From NCBI GenBank assembly GCA_026129545.1, contig JAHCHX010000002.1:310001-374000 (forward strand): a DNA stretch of 64,000 bases, read 5' to 3'. This document shows positions 15,167-23,836 of this stretch, in pieces. The notes under the pieces are model-generated. The model ran no database searches and was not told the DNA's origin. It saw nothing but the letters and a program-made list of their open reading frames with translations. How positions within the stretch are numbered: the first letter of the stretch is position 1; every line of letters starts with the position of its first letter. The translations under genes and the position numbers were made by a program. This DNA is from Saprospiraceae bacterium. Lineage in GTDB: Bacteria > Bacteroidota > Bacteroidia > Chitinophagales > Saprospiraceae.

Positions 15167-17282
15167 GACGGGTTTCTACGGAAGCAAGGTAAAATCCAGA
15201 TGGAAGGCCGCCGACATTCAGGCGAGACGTGCCGGAAGCGTCGGCAGTGGTTTGAAATAGTATTTCCCCCAGAATATTCCTCACCGAAATGATGCCGTTG
15301 GCAGGCGCCTCATATTGCAAGGTCAGCATTTCCGACACAGGATTGGGGAAAGCGGTGGGCGGGCGGAGTGTGGGCATCGTCGTGGATACCGAAACCTCTG
15401 CCCATCGCCGCTCAAATTCAGCCTTGTAAAGTCGGGCAAGGTTAGCATCGTGGATAATCAGCGTGTTTTCGTCGTTGGAAGTCTCGGCGGCATTGCTCCA
15501 GTTGTGCGAACCAGTGAGTACCGCGGGGCCATATTGGGGCGCATCGGCATCGAGCACGGCGTATTTGTGATGCAGGTCGCCGGAAGCGCTGTGGTGGCGC
15601 ACCGGCACCCCTTGCGAGAGCAGGTAGGCGTATTCCGCTCCTTGGTCGTTGATGTTTTCTATCATGCCGCGCACCTGCACACCGTTCCAGTAGGCATCCG
15701 CGAGGGCCACGGCAGGTTCGTCTTTGGTGAAAGAAAAAAGCGCAAACAGAGCCTCCGAATCCGCCGTGCCGATGGTGCTGACGATGCGGCTGGTCGTCTG
15801 GTCGGAAGGAGAAAAATAGGACTCGACGGCGATGTTGCCGATGATGAATTGATGAGGCGTGTTGTCCTTTTTTGTGCCAGCGAATCGCGCGGCGGCAGGG
15901 TTGGGCTGGGCACCGCTACCGCCCCACATTTCCTCGAATTCGATTTTGTAAGCCTGCGCCAGCGATTGGTCTTGAATGAACAGCGTGTTGTTGTAGTCCT
16001 TGGTCATGTTGAGCGTCGTCCAGTTGAGCGAGCCAGACATGACCCAGCATTTGTCGGTCGAGTTGGCATCCACAATCATGAACTTGTTGTGCATCAGCGC
16101 CGAGTTGTTGCCGTACAGCACGGGAAAAGGGGGCTGGGGCTGGAGGGCAGGGTTGCTTGCATCAAGCGCGGCCACATAGCGCACCTGCACGCCCCGCGCA
16201 TGAGCCGCCTTCAGGGCGTTGGTGATATCCGTGCGATTGTTGTTGTACATGGCCACGTCGAGGGTTTGTTCGGCGGCGTTGATGCGGGCGAGTGTCTCGG
16301 CCAGCACCTCGTCGAAACTTTGACCATCGGGCACCAAGCCGCCCGCGCTGGATTCGTCAATTGGGAAATTGAAATACACCTTGATTTGCCCCGATGAAAG
16401 CGAGCGCGTGGCGTAGGGGCGGATGGGAGAGCGGATGGTGCTGCCGTTGTGTGTCGCTTCTATTTGCACCCAATAGACAGCGCCGGGCTGAAGACCCGAC
16501 AGGTTGTGGGCATGGTTGAGCGATTGCATGGGCAATGTGATTTCGCTGCCCAACGCAGGCGAAGTGCCGTAGCGCAGTTTGGTTGAAGAGAGCCAGTTGG
16601 TTTTCCAATTCAGTTTGAACCCCGTGGTCTGGATATCCGATTGCTCGGGTTTGTTTAAAAAATAAAAACACGAGGCGGGTGTCAAATCGCTTGCCGTGCG
16701 CGGAAGCAATTGAAAATCATCGAATATTGATAAAATACCCGTGAGTTGCACAGGTTCTGTCGGCACGGAGGAGAACTGCAAAGGATGTCCGCTGCGCAAG
16801 TAAATTTTTGCGGAACCGCCTTCTGTGTCCACAATGTCGTAGGTAGCAGCATTCGCAAAAACGCCGCCCGCGTCGCTAAACGTGACGCATGGAATACTGA
16901 CCAATTGGCTTTCCAAATCGCCGGAAACATTGGCCAATTGGATGGCTTTGGGGACTGGCAAGGGCATCCCCGACGCTATGACTTGCCACGCCGTGATGGG
17001 GCTGATTTCCAACAAGCCGCGAAACAGGATAAGCGTGCCGCTCACCTCTATGCTGTCGCCCAACTTTACCGTCGCGTTGAACCCCGGCGCAGAGCCTGAG
17101 CCGGGAAAAGCCGCGATGCCCCCCGTGCCATCTTGCAGGTAGCGAATGATGCCCAGTTCGCCGCCGTTGGTGACGATGCCCCGCACCGTGACGGTGGAGC
17201 CGACCGGAAGGGAACGGGCCTGGGCAATAGGTATGGATTGGGCGAAAAGAGCAAAGGGGGCAAAGAGCGCGATTAGGAGCAT
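15132..17282 (-). CDS. Secreted phospholipase D-like protein with T9SS sorting domain
   Basis: 716 residues from ATG 17282, which starts the signal peptide MLLIALFAPFALFAQS; the 89 codons upstream in frame look non-coding. Domains in order: an OB-fold/DUF5689-like region (about 15-200: GSTVTVRGIVTNGGELG, DSIEVSGTL), a fibronectin III-like domain (about 210-300), two PLD/HKD domains (MHNKFMIVDANSTDKCWVMSG, later HHKYAVLDADAPQYGPAVLTG) and a C-terminal type A sorting domain (AFPNPVSEMLTLQYEAP, LPSGFYLASVETRHG). HKD pairs hydrolyse phosphodiester bonds of lipids or nucleic acids; the context does not say which. The protein should be exported by Sec, then T9SS. Confidence 0.9.
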   Translation of the reverse strand: MLLIALFAPFALFAQSIPIAQARSLPVGSTVTVRGIVTNGGELGIIRYLQDGTGGIAAFPGSGSAPGFNATVKLGDSIEVSGTLILFRGLLEISPITAWQVIASGMPLPVPKAIQLANVSGDLESQLVSIPCVTFSDAGGVFANAATYDIVDTEGGSAKIYLRSGHPLQFSSVPTEPVQLTGILSIFDDFQLLPRTASDLTPASCFYFLNKPEQSDIQTTGFKLNWKTNWLSSTKLRYGTSPALGSEITLPMQSLNHAHNLSGLQPGAVYWVQIEATHNGSTIRSPIRPYATRSLSSGQIKVYFNFPIDESSAGGLVPDGQSFDEVLAETLARINAAEQTLDVAMYNNNRTDITNALKAAHARGVQVRYVAALDASNPALQPQPPFPVLYGNNSALMHNKFMIVDANSTDKCWVMSGSLNWTTLNMTKDYNNTLFIQDQSLAQAYKIEFEEMWGGSGAQPNPAAARFAGTKKDNTPHQFIIGNIAVESYFSPSDQTTSRIVSTIGTADSEALFALFSFTKDEPAVALADAYWNGVQVRGMIENINDQGAEYAYLLSQGVPVRHHSASGDLHHKYAVLDADAPQYGPAVLTGSHNWSNAAETSNDENTLIIHDANLARLYKAEFERRWAEVSVSTTMPTLRPPTAFPNPVSEMLTLQYEAPANGIISVRNILGEILFQTTADASGTSRLNVGGLPSGFYLASVETRHGIATISFQKI

Positions 17283-17639
17283 TATTAGACTTGTTGCGGT
17301 GAAGGCCTTTGGCGAAAGGAAAGCCCTTTTTCCGACTGGCTTCGTTAAATTTTTCGCCGAACATGCCCGATTTCGACTGCAAAATTTGCCTTGCCAGTCG
17401 AAAAAATGACAATCCCCTTCACTCAAAGCCCTCCACCGCAACAAGTCTATCGCTGACCAACTTTGCCAAAATGAGGTGGCGCTGACGATGGGCGTTTGGG
17501 GACCAGGCGAGGCATATCGAAGGCGAAAAAGCAATTTGATATTATTCATAATGGCGCGAAGATACTGGGTTAGATTTTCTCAGGTCGTCGTGTTCAGAAT
17601 TGAACCCTCGGCGCATTAGCACATTTATTTCCACCTTTC
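17283..17639. other. Intergenic region between phospholipase-like gene and lysC promoter
   Basis: No gene is supported. It contains a 32-bp word (17415-17446) repeated exactly at 32654-32685. The promoter of the minus-strand phospholipase-like gene must lie here, but I see no clear TAnnTTTG match. Confidence 0.5.
17415..17446 (-). repeat. 32-bp exact repeat shared with 32654-32685
   Basis: The word begins CCCTTCACTCAAAGCCCTCC and ends CCGCAACAAGT; both copies agree over all 32 bases and diverge outside. On the minus strand both read through as LLRWRALSEG, which suggests a fragment of a longer mobile or repeated sequence. Confidence 0.7.
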
Positions 17640-17647
17640 TACCTTTG
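17640..17647 (+). promoter_or_regulatory. -7 box upstream of aspartate kinase
   Basis: TACCTTTG matches TAnnTTTG. It lies 198 bp before the GTG start, so a long leader that includes the diverged family A fragment is implied unless another promoter is used. Confidence 0.4.
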
Positions 17648-17656
17648 TCGCGCTTT

Positions 17657-17712
17657 TACACCTTGATTCGCCGAGATTTATCGGATGCCCGTGATTGATG
17701 TCCGTGATTTTG
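17657..17712 (-). repeat. Diverged partial copy of family A
   Basis: TACACCTTGATTCGCCGAGA and the following GTGATTGATGTCCGTGATTT resemble the reverse complement of the right half of family A, with many differences. The left half is absent. Confidence 0.5.
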
Positions 17713-17845
17713 AATGAATCAGGACTTCACACATACCGAAAACTTGACAATGCGAAGCATATGACTGGCTTCGCGCCAATCATGCGGACAAGGACAATAG
17801 CCAACACAAACCCAATCATCTTATCCACAAATCCATCATCACAAA

Positions 17846-19153
17846 GTGAAAGTTTTCAAATTCGGTGGCGCCAGCGTGAAGGACGCGGCAGGCGTACAGA
17901 ACGTAGCCTCCATCTTGCAGCGTTTTAAAAGTGAGCCGCTGGTCATCGTCGTGTCTGCTATGGGCAAGACCACCAACGCGCTGGAAGAAGTAGTGGCTGC
18001 CCACGCCAAGCAAAACGGTCAGGCCCAACTACTCTACGATGCCCTCAAAGAGCGCCATTATGCGCTCATGCGCGAGTTGTTCGACGAAACCGACGAGGTT
18101 TTTGCGGCGGTGAATGATGTTTTTGTGGAAGGCGAATGGGTATTGGACGACAAGCCTGCCGATAACTACGACTATATGTATGACCAAATCGTGTGCGTCG
18201 GCGAGCTCGTCTCCACCAAAATCGTGGCGGCTTATCTGAACAAAATCGGCTTGAAAACCCACTGGCTCGATGCCCGCGACATAATCGCCACGGACAACAC
18301 TTGGCGCGAGGGCTGGGTGATATGGGACAAAACCAAAGCCAACGCGCAGAAAGTGGTGACACCGCTCTTGGAGCAAGGAGGCTTTGTCCTCACGCAAGGC
18401 TTCATTGGTTCCACCTCCGAAAATTTCACCACCACGCTGGGCCGCGAAGGTTCCGACTACACGGCGGCCATATTCTCTTTCTGTCTCGATGCCGAGAGCA
18501 TGAGCATCTGGAAAGACGTGCCGGGGGTGCTGAATGCCGACCCGCGCATTTTCGACAACACCATCAAACTCGACCGCCTTTCCTACAAAGAAGCCATCGA
18601 AATGACCTACTACGGCGCGCAGGTCATCCACCCCAAAACCATCAAACCGCTGCAAAACAAGAACATCCCGCTCTACGTCAAGTCGTTTCTCAACCCCGAC
18701 GCGCCGGGCACCGAAATCAGCAGCGACACCGACGACACCTACCCCCCCATCGTGGTGGTGGAGAAAAACCAAGCCCTGTTGCATATCAGCACACTCGACT
18801 ATTCTTTCGTGGCCGAGCACCACATGGCTCGGCTATTTGCCAAAGCCGCCGACCTGCGCATCTTCGTCAACATGATGCAAAACGGCGCCATCAGCTTTAC
18901 CATCTGCGTCACCAATGTGCCAGACCGCGTGGAGCGATTCATCAAGGACATCTCCGACGAGTTCAAGGTGAAAGTGGAGGAGGGATTGGAACTCATCACC
19001 ATCCGCCACTATACGCAGGAAACGATTGACAATTTGAAAAAAGGCAAAATCGTCCTGTTCGAGGAACGCATCCGCAACACCATGCACATGGTGGTGAAAA
19101 ACGTGCCGCCCATCGAGCGAAAAGCGGTGGAAGTGGCGGGGTCGAAGGCGTGA
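17846..19153 (+). CDS. lysC: Aspartate kinase
   Basis: 435 residues from a GTG start (VKVFKFGGASVKDAAGVQNV). The N-terminal amino acid kinase domain shows KFGGASV, VIVVSAMGKTTNAL and FTTTLGREGSDYTAA (aspartate/ATP site). Two C-terminal ACT domains follow from about residue 305 (LHISTLDYSFVAEHHMA, FTICVTNVPDRVERF). The enzyme phosphorylates aspartate, the first step to lysine, threonine and methionine. The length is that of a monofunctional enzyme without a homoserine dehydrogenase domain. I see no lysine-riboswitch-like structure in the leader. Feedback inhibition through the ACT domains is expected from the family. Confidence 0.95.
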   Translation: MKVFKFGGASVKDAAGVQNVASILQRFKSEPLVIVVSAMGKTTNALEEVVAAHAKQNGQAQLLYDALKERHYALMRELFDETDEVFAAVNDVFVEGEWVLDDKPADNYDYMYDQIVCVGELVSTKIVAAYLNKIGLKTHWLDARDIIATDNTWREGWVIWDKTKANAQKVVTPLLEQGGFVLTQGFIGSTSENFTTTLGREGSDYTAAIFSFCLDAESMSIWKDVPGVLNADPRIFDNTIKLDRLSYKEAIEMTYYGAQVIHPKTIKPLQNKNIPLYVKSFLNPDAPGTEISSDTDDTYPPIVVVEKNQALLHISTLDYSFVAEHHMARLFAKAADLRIFVNMMQNGAISFTICVTNVPDRVERFIKDISDEFKVKVEEGLELITIRHYTQETIDNLKKGKIVLFEERIRNTMHMVVKNVPPIERKAVEVAGSKA

Positions 19154-19173
19154 GCGTGGGTGCTCGACCAATT

Positions 19174-19278
19174 TATACCTTGATTCGCTAGGATTTGTTA
19201 GATGAACATGATTGATGTTTTTGATTTTTAGCAGATTGCGATTGCAGCCATGCCCAAAACCTAGCGGCGCAGAGTATA
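19174..19278 (-). repeat. Family A interspersed repeat, copy 2 (reverse)
   Basis: TATACCTTGATTCGCTAGG to CCTAGCGGCGCAGAGTATA, the reverse complement of copy 1 with a few changes. It starts 20 bp after the lysC stop and ends 22 bp before the pagL-like promoter box. Confidence 0.85.
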
Positions 19279-19300
19279 GGTCGTTTCGAGGAATTTCATA

Positions 19301-19308
19301 TAAGTTTG
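19301..19308 (+). promoter_or_regulatory. -7 box of the PagL-like gene
   Basis: TAAGTTTG lies 28 bp before the GTG start and 22 bp after family A copy 2. Confidence 0.55.
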
Positions 19309-19336
19309 CCATCCACTAAATTGACACAAGCAAACA

Positions 19337-20446
19337 GTGGCTCTCAGACTTCATATAATTGCATTCGTTTTTTTGCCCCTACTCCTCTCATCCCAACCGG
19401 ATACCCCCGTCGGGCGCGACCCCTTCCTCCTCGGTGCCCGCCTCCATCGTGGGTTCATCATTCCTCATTCCCGCGACATCATCAACGTCTCCAACTCCAA
19501 TCCGTTCGGCATCGAAATCAGCGCCCAATGGCTATTGCACCGGGAAAAATATACCCGCAATTCGGGGGTCATCGCCAAGCGAGGCTTCGTGCTGAGCTAC
19601 ATCAACTTCGACAACCCAGAGGTGTTGGGTCAATCCGTCACGTTCGCGGGTTTTGTAGAGCCGATGATACGCCCGTGGGGACGGTTCTATGGCTCCGTGC
19701 AGATGGGATTGGGCATCTCCTACCTCAGCAAAGTGTATGATGCCGAAACCAACCCCACCAACCTGTTTTTCAGTTTTCCGCTCAGCTTCTTGGCCATGAC
19801 CAATGCCTACCTTCACTACAAGGCCAGTCCGCATTGGGAAATCTCCGCTGGATTCAACTACAATCACATCTCGAATGGCGGCATGAAACTGCCCAACAAA
19901 GGCATGAATTTCCCCACTTGGAATGCGGGATTCAACTATTACATCAAGCCTGTCAGCATCACCCGGCCCCCTAAAAACGACGATTGGAAAGCGCAGCCCC
20001 GCCACTATGCCTACTTGCTGGCCATCGGCACCCTGAAAACCGCCACGGCCAACGATGCTTTCCCTGAAAACAAGATGCGCTGGCAACTTGGAGGGCAAGC
20101 CATCATCGGCAGGCGCATCGGTCGCATGAGCGGTCTATCGGTTGGCACAGAGTGGGTGCACGATGGTTTCGCACAAGAAATGCTGCGCCGCGAGGGTCTT
20201 GAAAAAAGTGCGTGGAAAGGCAGCATATTGGCAGGCCACGACTTGCTGGTCAATCGCATCCGATTCACCATTCACATCGGTGCCTACGTCTTCAATCCTT
20301 CCGGCGACATTGACCCGGTGTATCAGCGTTACGGCATTTTCTATCGTTTCGGAAAAAATCTATTGGTCGGCAGCACACTCAAGGCGCATCGCCATGTGGC
20401 GGACGTGTTTGATGTGCGCGTGGGGTGGGTAGGTTTATTTGAGTAA
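19337..20446 (+). CDS. Lipid A 3-O-deacylase-like outer membrane protein (PagL/acyloxyacyl hydrolase family)
   Basis: 369 residues from GTG 19337, with a signal peptide (LRLHIIAFVFLPLLLSSQ). The beta-barrel pattern of alternating residues runs throughout, and the catalytic motif is NHISNGGMKLPN, with His177 and Ser179 in the HxSNG arrangement of PagL. PagL removes the 3-O acyl chain of lipid A in the outer membrane. At 369 residues it is about twice the size of Pseudomonas PagL; the extra part lies C-terminal and also looks like a barrel or periplasmic region. Substrate specificity is inferred from the family. Confidence 0.82.
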   Translation: MALRLHIIAFVFLPLLLSSQPDTPVGRDPFLLGARLHRGFIIPHSRDIINVSNSNPFGIEISAQWLLHREKYTRNSGVIAKRGFVLSYINFDNPEVLGQSVTFAGFVEPMIRPWGRFYGSVQMGLGISYLSKVYDAETNPTNLFFSFPLSFLAMTNAYLHYKASPHWEISAGFNYNHISNGGMKLPNKGMNFPTWNAGFNYYIKPVSITRPPKNDDWKAQPRHYAYLLAIGTLKTATANDAFPENKMRWQLGGQAIIGRRIGRMSGLSVGTEWVHDGFAQEMLRREGLEKSAWKGSILAGHDLLVNRIRFTIHIGAYVFNPSGDIDPVYQRYGIFYRFGKNLLVGSTLKAHRHVADVFDVRVGWVGLFE

Positions 20447-20477
20447 TCTGAGTATTTTTCCGACTTATAGATTTTGA

Positions 20478-20612
20478 CAGCCATTCTCGGTTTGTAAGAG
20501 GTGTCATCTTTTGAGGAACGAAAAAGGTGACATCTCGGCCTGCTTTTGAGATGTCACCCCTCCATGCTTCCGGGATGACACCTCAGAACCCGACAAAGCC
20601 AGAATCGCTGAG
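20478..20612 (+). repeat. Family C palindromic repeat, copy 2 (~135 bp)
   Basis: Outer arms CAGCCATTCTCGGTTTG and AAGCCAGAATCGCTG, then GAGGTGTCATC with GATGACACCTC, then GGTGACATCTC with GAGATGTCACC give three nested pairings around the centre. The centre carries CGGCCTG. Confidence 0.85.
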
Positions 20613-20659
20613 ATTTTGATTGACGAATGCCGATTACATGAATGCCGATTGACGATGTT

Positions 20660-20742
20660 TAACGTGAGTTCGGGGGTTAATAAAGCCCATTGAGATTTTA
20701 GCCGGCTCATCACTCGCTCAATTCGCGTCAATTGTTCCGTAA
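20660..20742 (+). repeat. Family D repeat, copy 1 (~83 bp)
   Basis: TTAACGTGAGTTCGGGGGTT at the left and CAATTGTTC at the right match 60884-60970 with gaps. It abuts family B copy 3 after 12 bp. The 47 bp between C and D are a degenerate short repeat of the word ATGCCGATT. Confidence 0.65.
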
Positions 20743-20754
20743 ATGGTGCATTTC

Positions 20755-20869
20755 CACATTTCTGGACATTATTTTTGTGCTGCAAAGACACAAAGGCCAC
20801 AAAAGCGGCAAATCAATGAGTATTTTGCTTTGTGACTTCGTGGCAAATTTGGAAATGTCCAGTAGTGTG
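20755..20869 (+). repeat. Family B MITE-like repeat, copy 3 (~115 bp)
   Basis: CACATTTCTGGACATT and AATGTCCAGTAGTGTG form the termini. The inside shares ATTTTTGTGCTGCAAAGACA with copy 1. Confidence 0.85.
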
Positions 20870-20963
20870 GTGTATCCCAAATTGTCGCCTTTGTACGCCG
20901 GAACAGCATTCCGATTTACTGCGACAATTTGAAATACGCCCCATCGGCAATCGGCAATCAATT

Positions 20964-23150
20964 ATGCGTACCCTCCGAATCGTTTTCGCGCTCTCGCTCA
21001 TCATCCTCCAAACCACTCAATCCACCGCGCAAATCCGCGCCAAAGTCGCTCCCTATCAAGGTCGCCCCACCATTTTCATCAACGACCAGCCTCACAGCCC
21101 GCAGATATATGCTCTGACACACGCTTTTGGCGGGCGCTGGAGCTGGGAGGAAAAACCTGCGCGCAACCTGCGCAATTTCTGTGAGGTCGGCATCCGACTC
21201 TTTCAGGTGGATTTGTATCTGGAAGATATTTGGCCGAAAAACGTCGAAAAACTTGATTTGGAAAAAGCCTTGCGACAAGTGCGCGGCGTGCTGAATGCCT
21301 GCCCCGACGCGGCGATATTCGTGCGGCTGCACACCAACGCGCCTTACTGGTGGAACGAACTTCACCGTGAGGAATGTACCGAATACGCCGACGGCCCCAT
21401 TGACCAAGAGACCTACGGGCCGCCACGCAACCTTGAGGATGGCGACCCCGACCGCCCCCTCCGCGCCAGCCTCGCCTCGCTGCGGTGGCGGCAAGAAGCC
21501 GGAGAGCGGGTGCGTGAGTTTTGCCAGCGCATGGCCGCCACTCCCGAAGGTCAACGCATGGCGGGCATCCATGTGGCGGGCGGCGTGTACGGCGAATGGC
21601 ACTATTGGGGCTTCATCGAGCATGAGCCTGACACTGGCCCCGCCATGACGCGCTATTTCCGCGAATGGCTGCGCAAAAAATACGGCACCGACGCGGCCTT
21701 GCAACAGGCTTGGCAAACGCCCCAATTCACCCTCGCCAACGCCACCGTGCCCGACACCACAGAACGCAATCGCTGCCTCGACGGCATATTCCGCGAACCC
21801 GCCCGTGAACAGCGCGTCATTGATTACTTCATCGCCCAACAAGAAGTGGTGGCCGAAGACATCGAGTATTTCTGCCGCATCGTGAAGCAGGCTTGGCCGC
21901 GCCCGCTCATCGTCGGCGTTTTTTACGGCTATTTCCACATGACCTTTTGCCGGCAAGCCGCCGGAGGCCATATTTTCATCGAACGTATCATGGATTGCCC
22001 CGACGTGGACTACCTCAGCGGGCCGCAGACTTATTGGGAAATCACGCGAAAAGCAGGCGGTTCGGGCAACTCGCGCGGCATCGTGGAGTCGGCCCTGCTG
22101 CACGGAAAACTCTGGCTCGACGAGATTGACAATGGCTACCTGCAAACCTGGCGCGACATGGATTTTGTGCATTCGCGCCCCATTGGCGACACGGTGTATG
22201 CCGCCGTCCTCAGCCGCAGCGTCGCGCTGCCCCTGCTCCGGGGCGCGGGATTTTGGTACTACGATTTTGGCCGCCACCTCAACAGCGGCTGGTGGGACAA
22301 CCCGCTCTACCTCGCTCGCATCCGCCAGCTCAAGTCACTGTTCGATAGCCAGCTGCATTTGCCACACCGTCCCGTTGCCGACGTGCTTTATGTGTATGAC
22401 CAAGAGCATTTCTACTATCTCAAAAACCAACGCCAGCCCCTTTGCGAGGATGTGCCCGACCTCATGGTGGAAGAGGCGCTCCGCTCTGGCACAGCTAGCG
22501 AGCACGTTTATTTGTTTGATTTGCCGAAAGTTGACTTGGCTCGTTACAAAGCAATCGTGTTTGTCAATGCCTACAAGATGAGCGCCGACGAGCGGAAGTT
22601 TATCAAAGAAAAAGTGGCTCAAAATGGCCGCACCCTCATTTGGAACTACCTGCCCGGCTACACCGACGGGCGCGAGAACAACCTGCAATTTGTGGAACAA
22701 CTATCGGGGTTCGTTCTTCGAGCCTTTGACTCGCCCGCCGCGCCCAAAGTACTTTTTTCAAAACCCGACACGACTTGGACGTTCGAATCCGCCGTGCAGC
22801 CGCTCGTCGCTATCGAAGATTCCGACGCGGAAATGCTCGGCAAGCTCGACGGCTTGGGCCACACCATCATCGCCCGCAAGCGATTCCCGACGCACACTTC
22901 CGTGCTGGCAGCCTTGCCTTTGCATGGCACTGACGTCTGGCGCGAAGTATTGAGGGCGGCGGGGTGCCATGTGTACAGCGAGCACAACGATTTCACCTAC
23001 GCTAATGGGAGTCTCTTGCTGCTGCACACGGCTTCGGGTGGCGAGCGCACCGTTAGGCTCCGCAATGGTAGCACGATAAAGATGGATTTGTCGGGCGCAG
23101 CGACATGGCTGCTGGATGCAGAGACCGGGGAAGTAGTGCTGCGGCATTGA
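20964..23150 (+). CDS. Secreted glycoside hydrolase, GH42 beta-galactosidase-like
   Basis: 728 residues from ATG 20964; the start gives the signal peptide MRTLRIVFALSLIILQTTQS, while the longer frame runs into family B. The catalytic TIM barrel (about 30-450) resembles clan A retaining enzymes: AGIHVAGGVYGEWHYWG with Glu211 as the likely acid/base and LWLDEIDNGYL with Glu387 as the likely nucleophile. A Rossmann-like region (RPVADVLYVYDQEHFYYL, ARYKAIVFVNAYKMS) matches the trimerisation domain of GH42. A small beta domain ends the protein. Substrate is not determinable. It is monocistronic and convergent with the DUF4440-like gene, 6 bp apart. Confidence 0.8.
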   Translation: MRTLRIVFALSLIILQTTQSTAQIRAKVAPYQGRPTIFINDQPHSPQIYALTHAFGGRWSWEEKPARNLRNFCEVGIRLFQVDLYLEDIWPKNVEKLDLEKALRQVRGVLNACPDAAIFVRLHTNAPYWWNELHREECTEYADGPIDQETYGPPRNLEDGDPDRPLRASLASLRWRQEAGERVREFCQRMAATPEGQRMAGIHVAGGVYGEWHYWGFIEHEPDTGPAMTRYFREWLRKKYGTDAALQQAWQTPQFTLANATVPDTTERNRCLDGIFREPAREQRVIDYFIAQQEVVAEDIEYFCRIVKQAWPRPLIVGVFYGYFHMTFCRQAAGGHIFIERIMDCPDVDYLSGPQTYWEITRKAGGSGNSRGIVESALLHGKLWLDEIDNGYLQTWRDMDFVHSRPIGDTVYAAVLSRSVALPLLRGAGFWYYDFGRHLNSGWWDNPLYLARIRQLKSLFDSQLHLPHRPVADVLYVYDQEHFYYLKNQRQPLCEDVPDLMVEEALRSGTASEHVYLFDLPKVDLARYKAIVFVNAYKMSADERKFIKEKVAQNGRTLIWNYLPGYTDGRENNLQFVEQLSGFVLRAFDSPAAPKVLFSKPDTTWTFESAVQPLVAIEDSDAEMLGKLDGLGHTIIARKRFPTHTSVLAALPLHGTDVWREVLRAAGCHVYSEHNDFTYANGSLLLLHTASGGERTVRLRNGSTIKMDLSGAATWLLDAETGEVVLRH

Positions 23151-23156
23151 AGGATG

Positions 23157-23588
23157 TCAGGGTATGCGCGTGCTTTGCCAGTTCACCAAACGCCACGCGC
23201 CGCGTTTTTTGCGATAAACCGCCGTGTAGCCCAGCCGCAGCTCAAAAGAGTTCTGGTTGAGCATTCCTCTCACTTGTGCCACCCCGTTGACGATGGCCGT
23301 CTTACCGTAGCGTCGCACTCGCGCCTGTTCGCGCGTCATTTTTTCATACACAATTCGCCCACTCGCAATGGCTTCCAAATGCTCCGATTTGCGCTCGGTC
23401 AGCGCGTTGGAGTGCATATAAATAAGTTCGTCGGCCAGCATGGGGCGAAGCAGCGCGGTGTCCTTGCGCGTCATCGCCTCGAAGCGGCGCAGCTCGGTGT
23501 CGAGAATGTATTGCTCACCCTTTTTCGGTTGAGCAAGGAGTGTCGCATGAAACGATAGCAACAATAGGCAGACGAGATTAAGGCGCAT
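23157..23588 (-). CDS. Exported DUF4440 (NTF2-like) protein
   Basis: 143 residues from ATG 23588 with signal peptide MRLNLVCLLLLSFHATLLAQ; the longer frame runs into family C copy 3. The NTF2-like cone fold is indicated by LRRFEAMTRKDTALLRPMLA, DELIYMHSNALTERKSEHLE and YTAVYRKKRGAWRLVNWQST. Members bind small ligands or act as enzymes with a pocket; no function can be given. It probably sits in the periplasm. Confidence 0.82.
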   Translation of the reverse strand: MRLNLVCLLLLSFHATLLAQPKKGEQYILDTELRRFEAMTRKDTALLRPMLADELIYMHSNALTERKSEHLEAIASGRIVYEKMTREQARVRRYGKTAIVNGVAQVRGMLNQNSFELRLGYTAVYRKKRGAWRLVNWQSTRIP

Positions 23589-23637
23589 ATTTTTTAAGTA
23601 CTTGGAGGCCGTCTCAGAAGTTGGGTGGCATCTCATC

Positions 23638-23770
23638 AGCCATTCTCGCTTTGGCGGGTTCTGAGGTGTCATCCCGGAAGAATGGAGGGGTGACATCTCA
23701 AAAACAGGCCGAGATGTCACCTTTTTCGTTCCTCAAAAGATGACACCTCTTTACAAACCGAGAATGGCTG
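23638..23770 (-). repeat. Family C palindromic repeat, copy 3 (reverse)
   Basis: CAGCCATTCTCGCTTTGGCG at the left and CCGAGAATGGCTG at the right, with GAGGTGTCATC/GATGACACCTC and GGTGACATCTC/GAGATGTCACC inside. It is the most complete palindrome of the three copies and lies upstream of the DUF4440 gene. Confidence 0.85.
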
Positions 23771-23836
23771 GCATCTCATTGACAATTAGCGCGACCTATC
23801 CCGAAATATCGGGAGTATCAAATTAGCACACCATTT

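Noticed and set aside
17657..17845. Lysine riboswitch in the lysC leader
   Set aside because: The leader contains a diverged family A fragment and no sign of the multi-helix lysine aptamer.
20958..22277. 439-residue open frame antisense to the GH42-like gene
   Set aside because: Shadow of the sense gene; composition rich in Ala/Gly/His/Val without domains.
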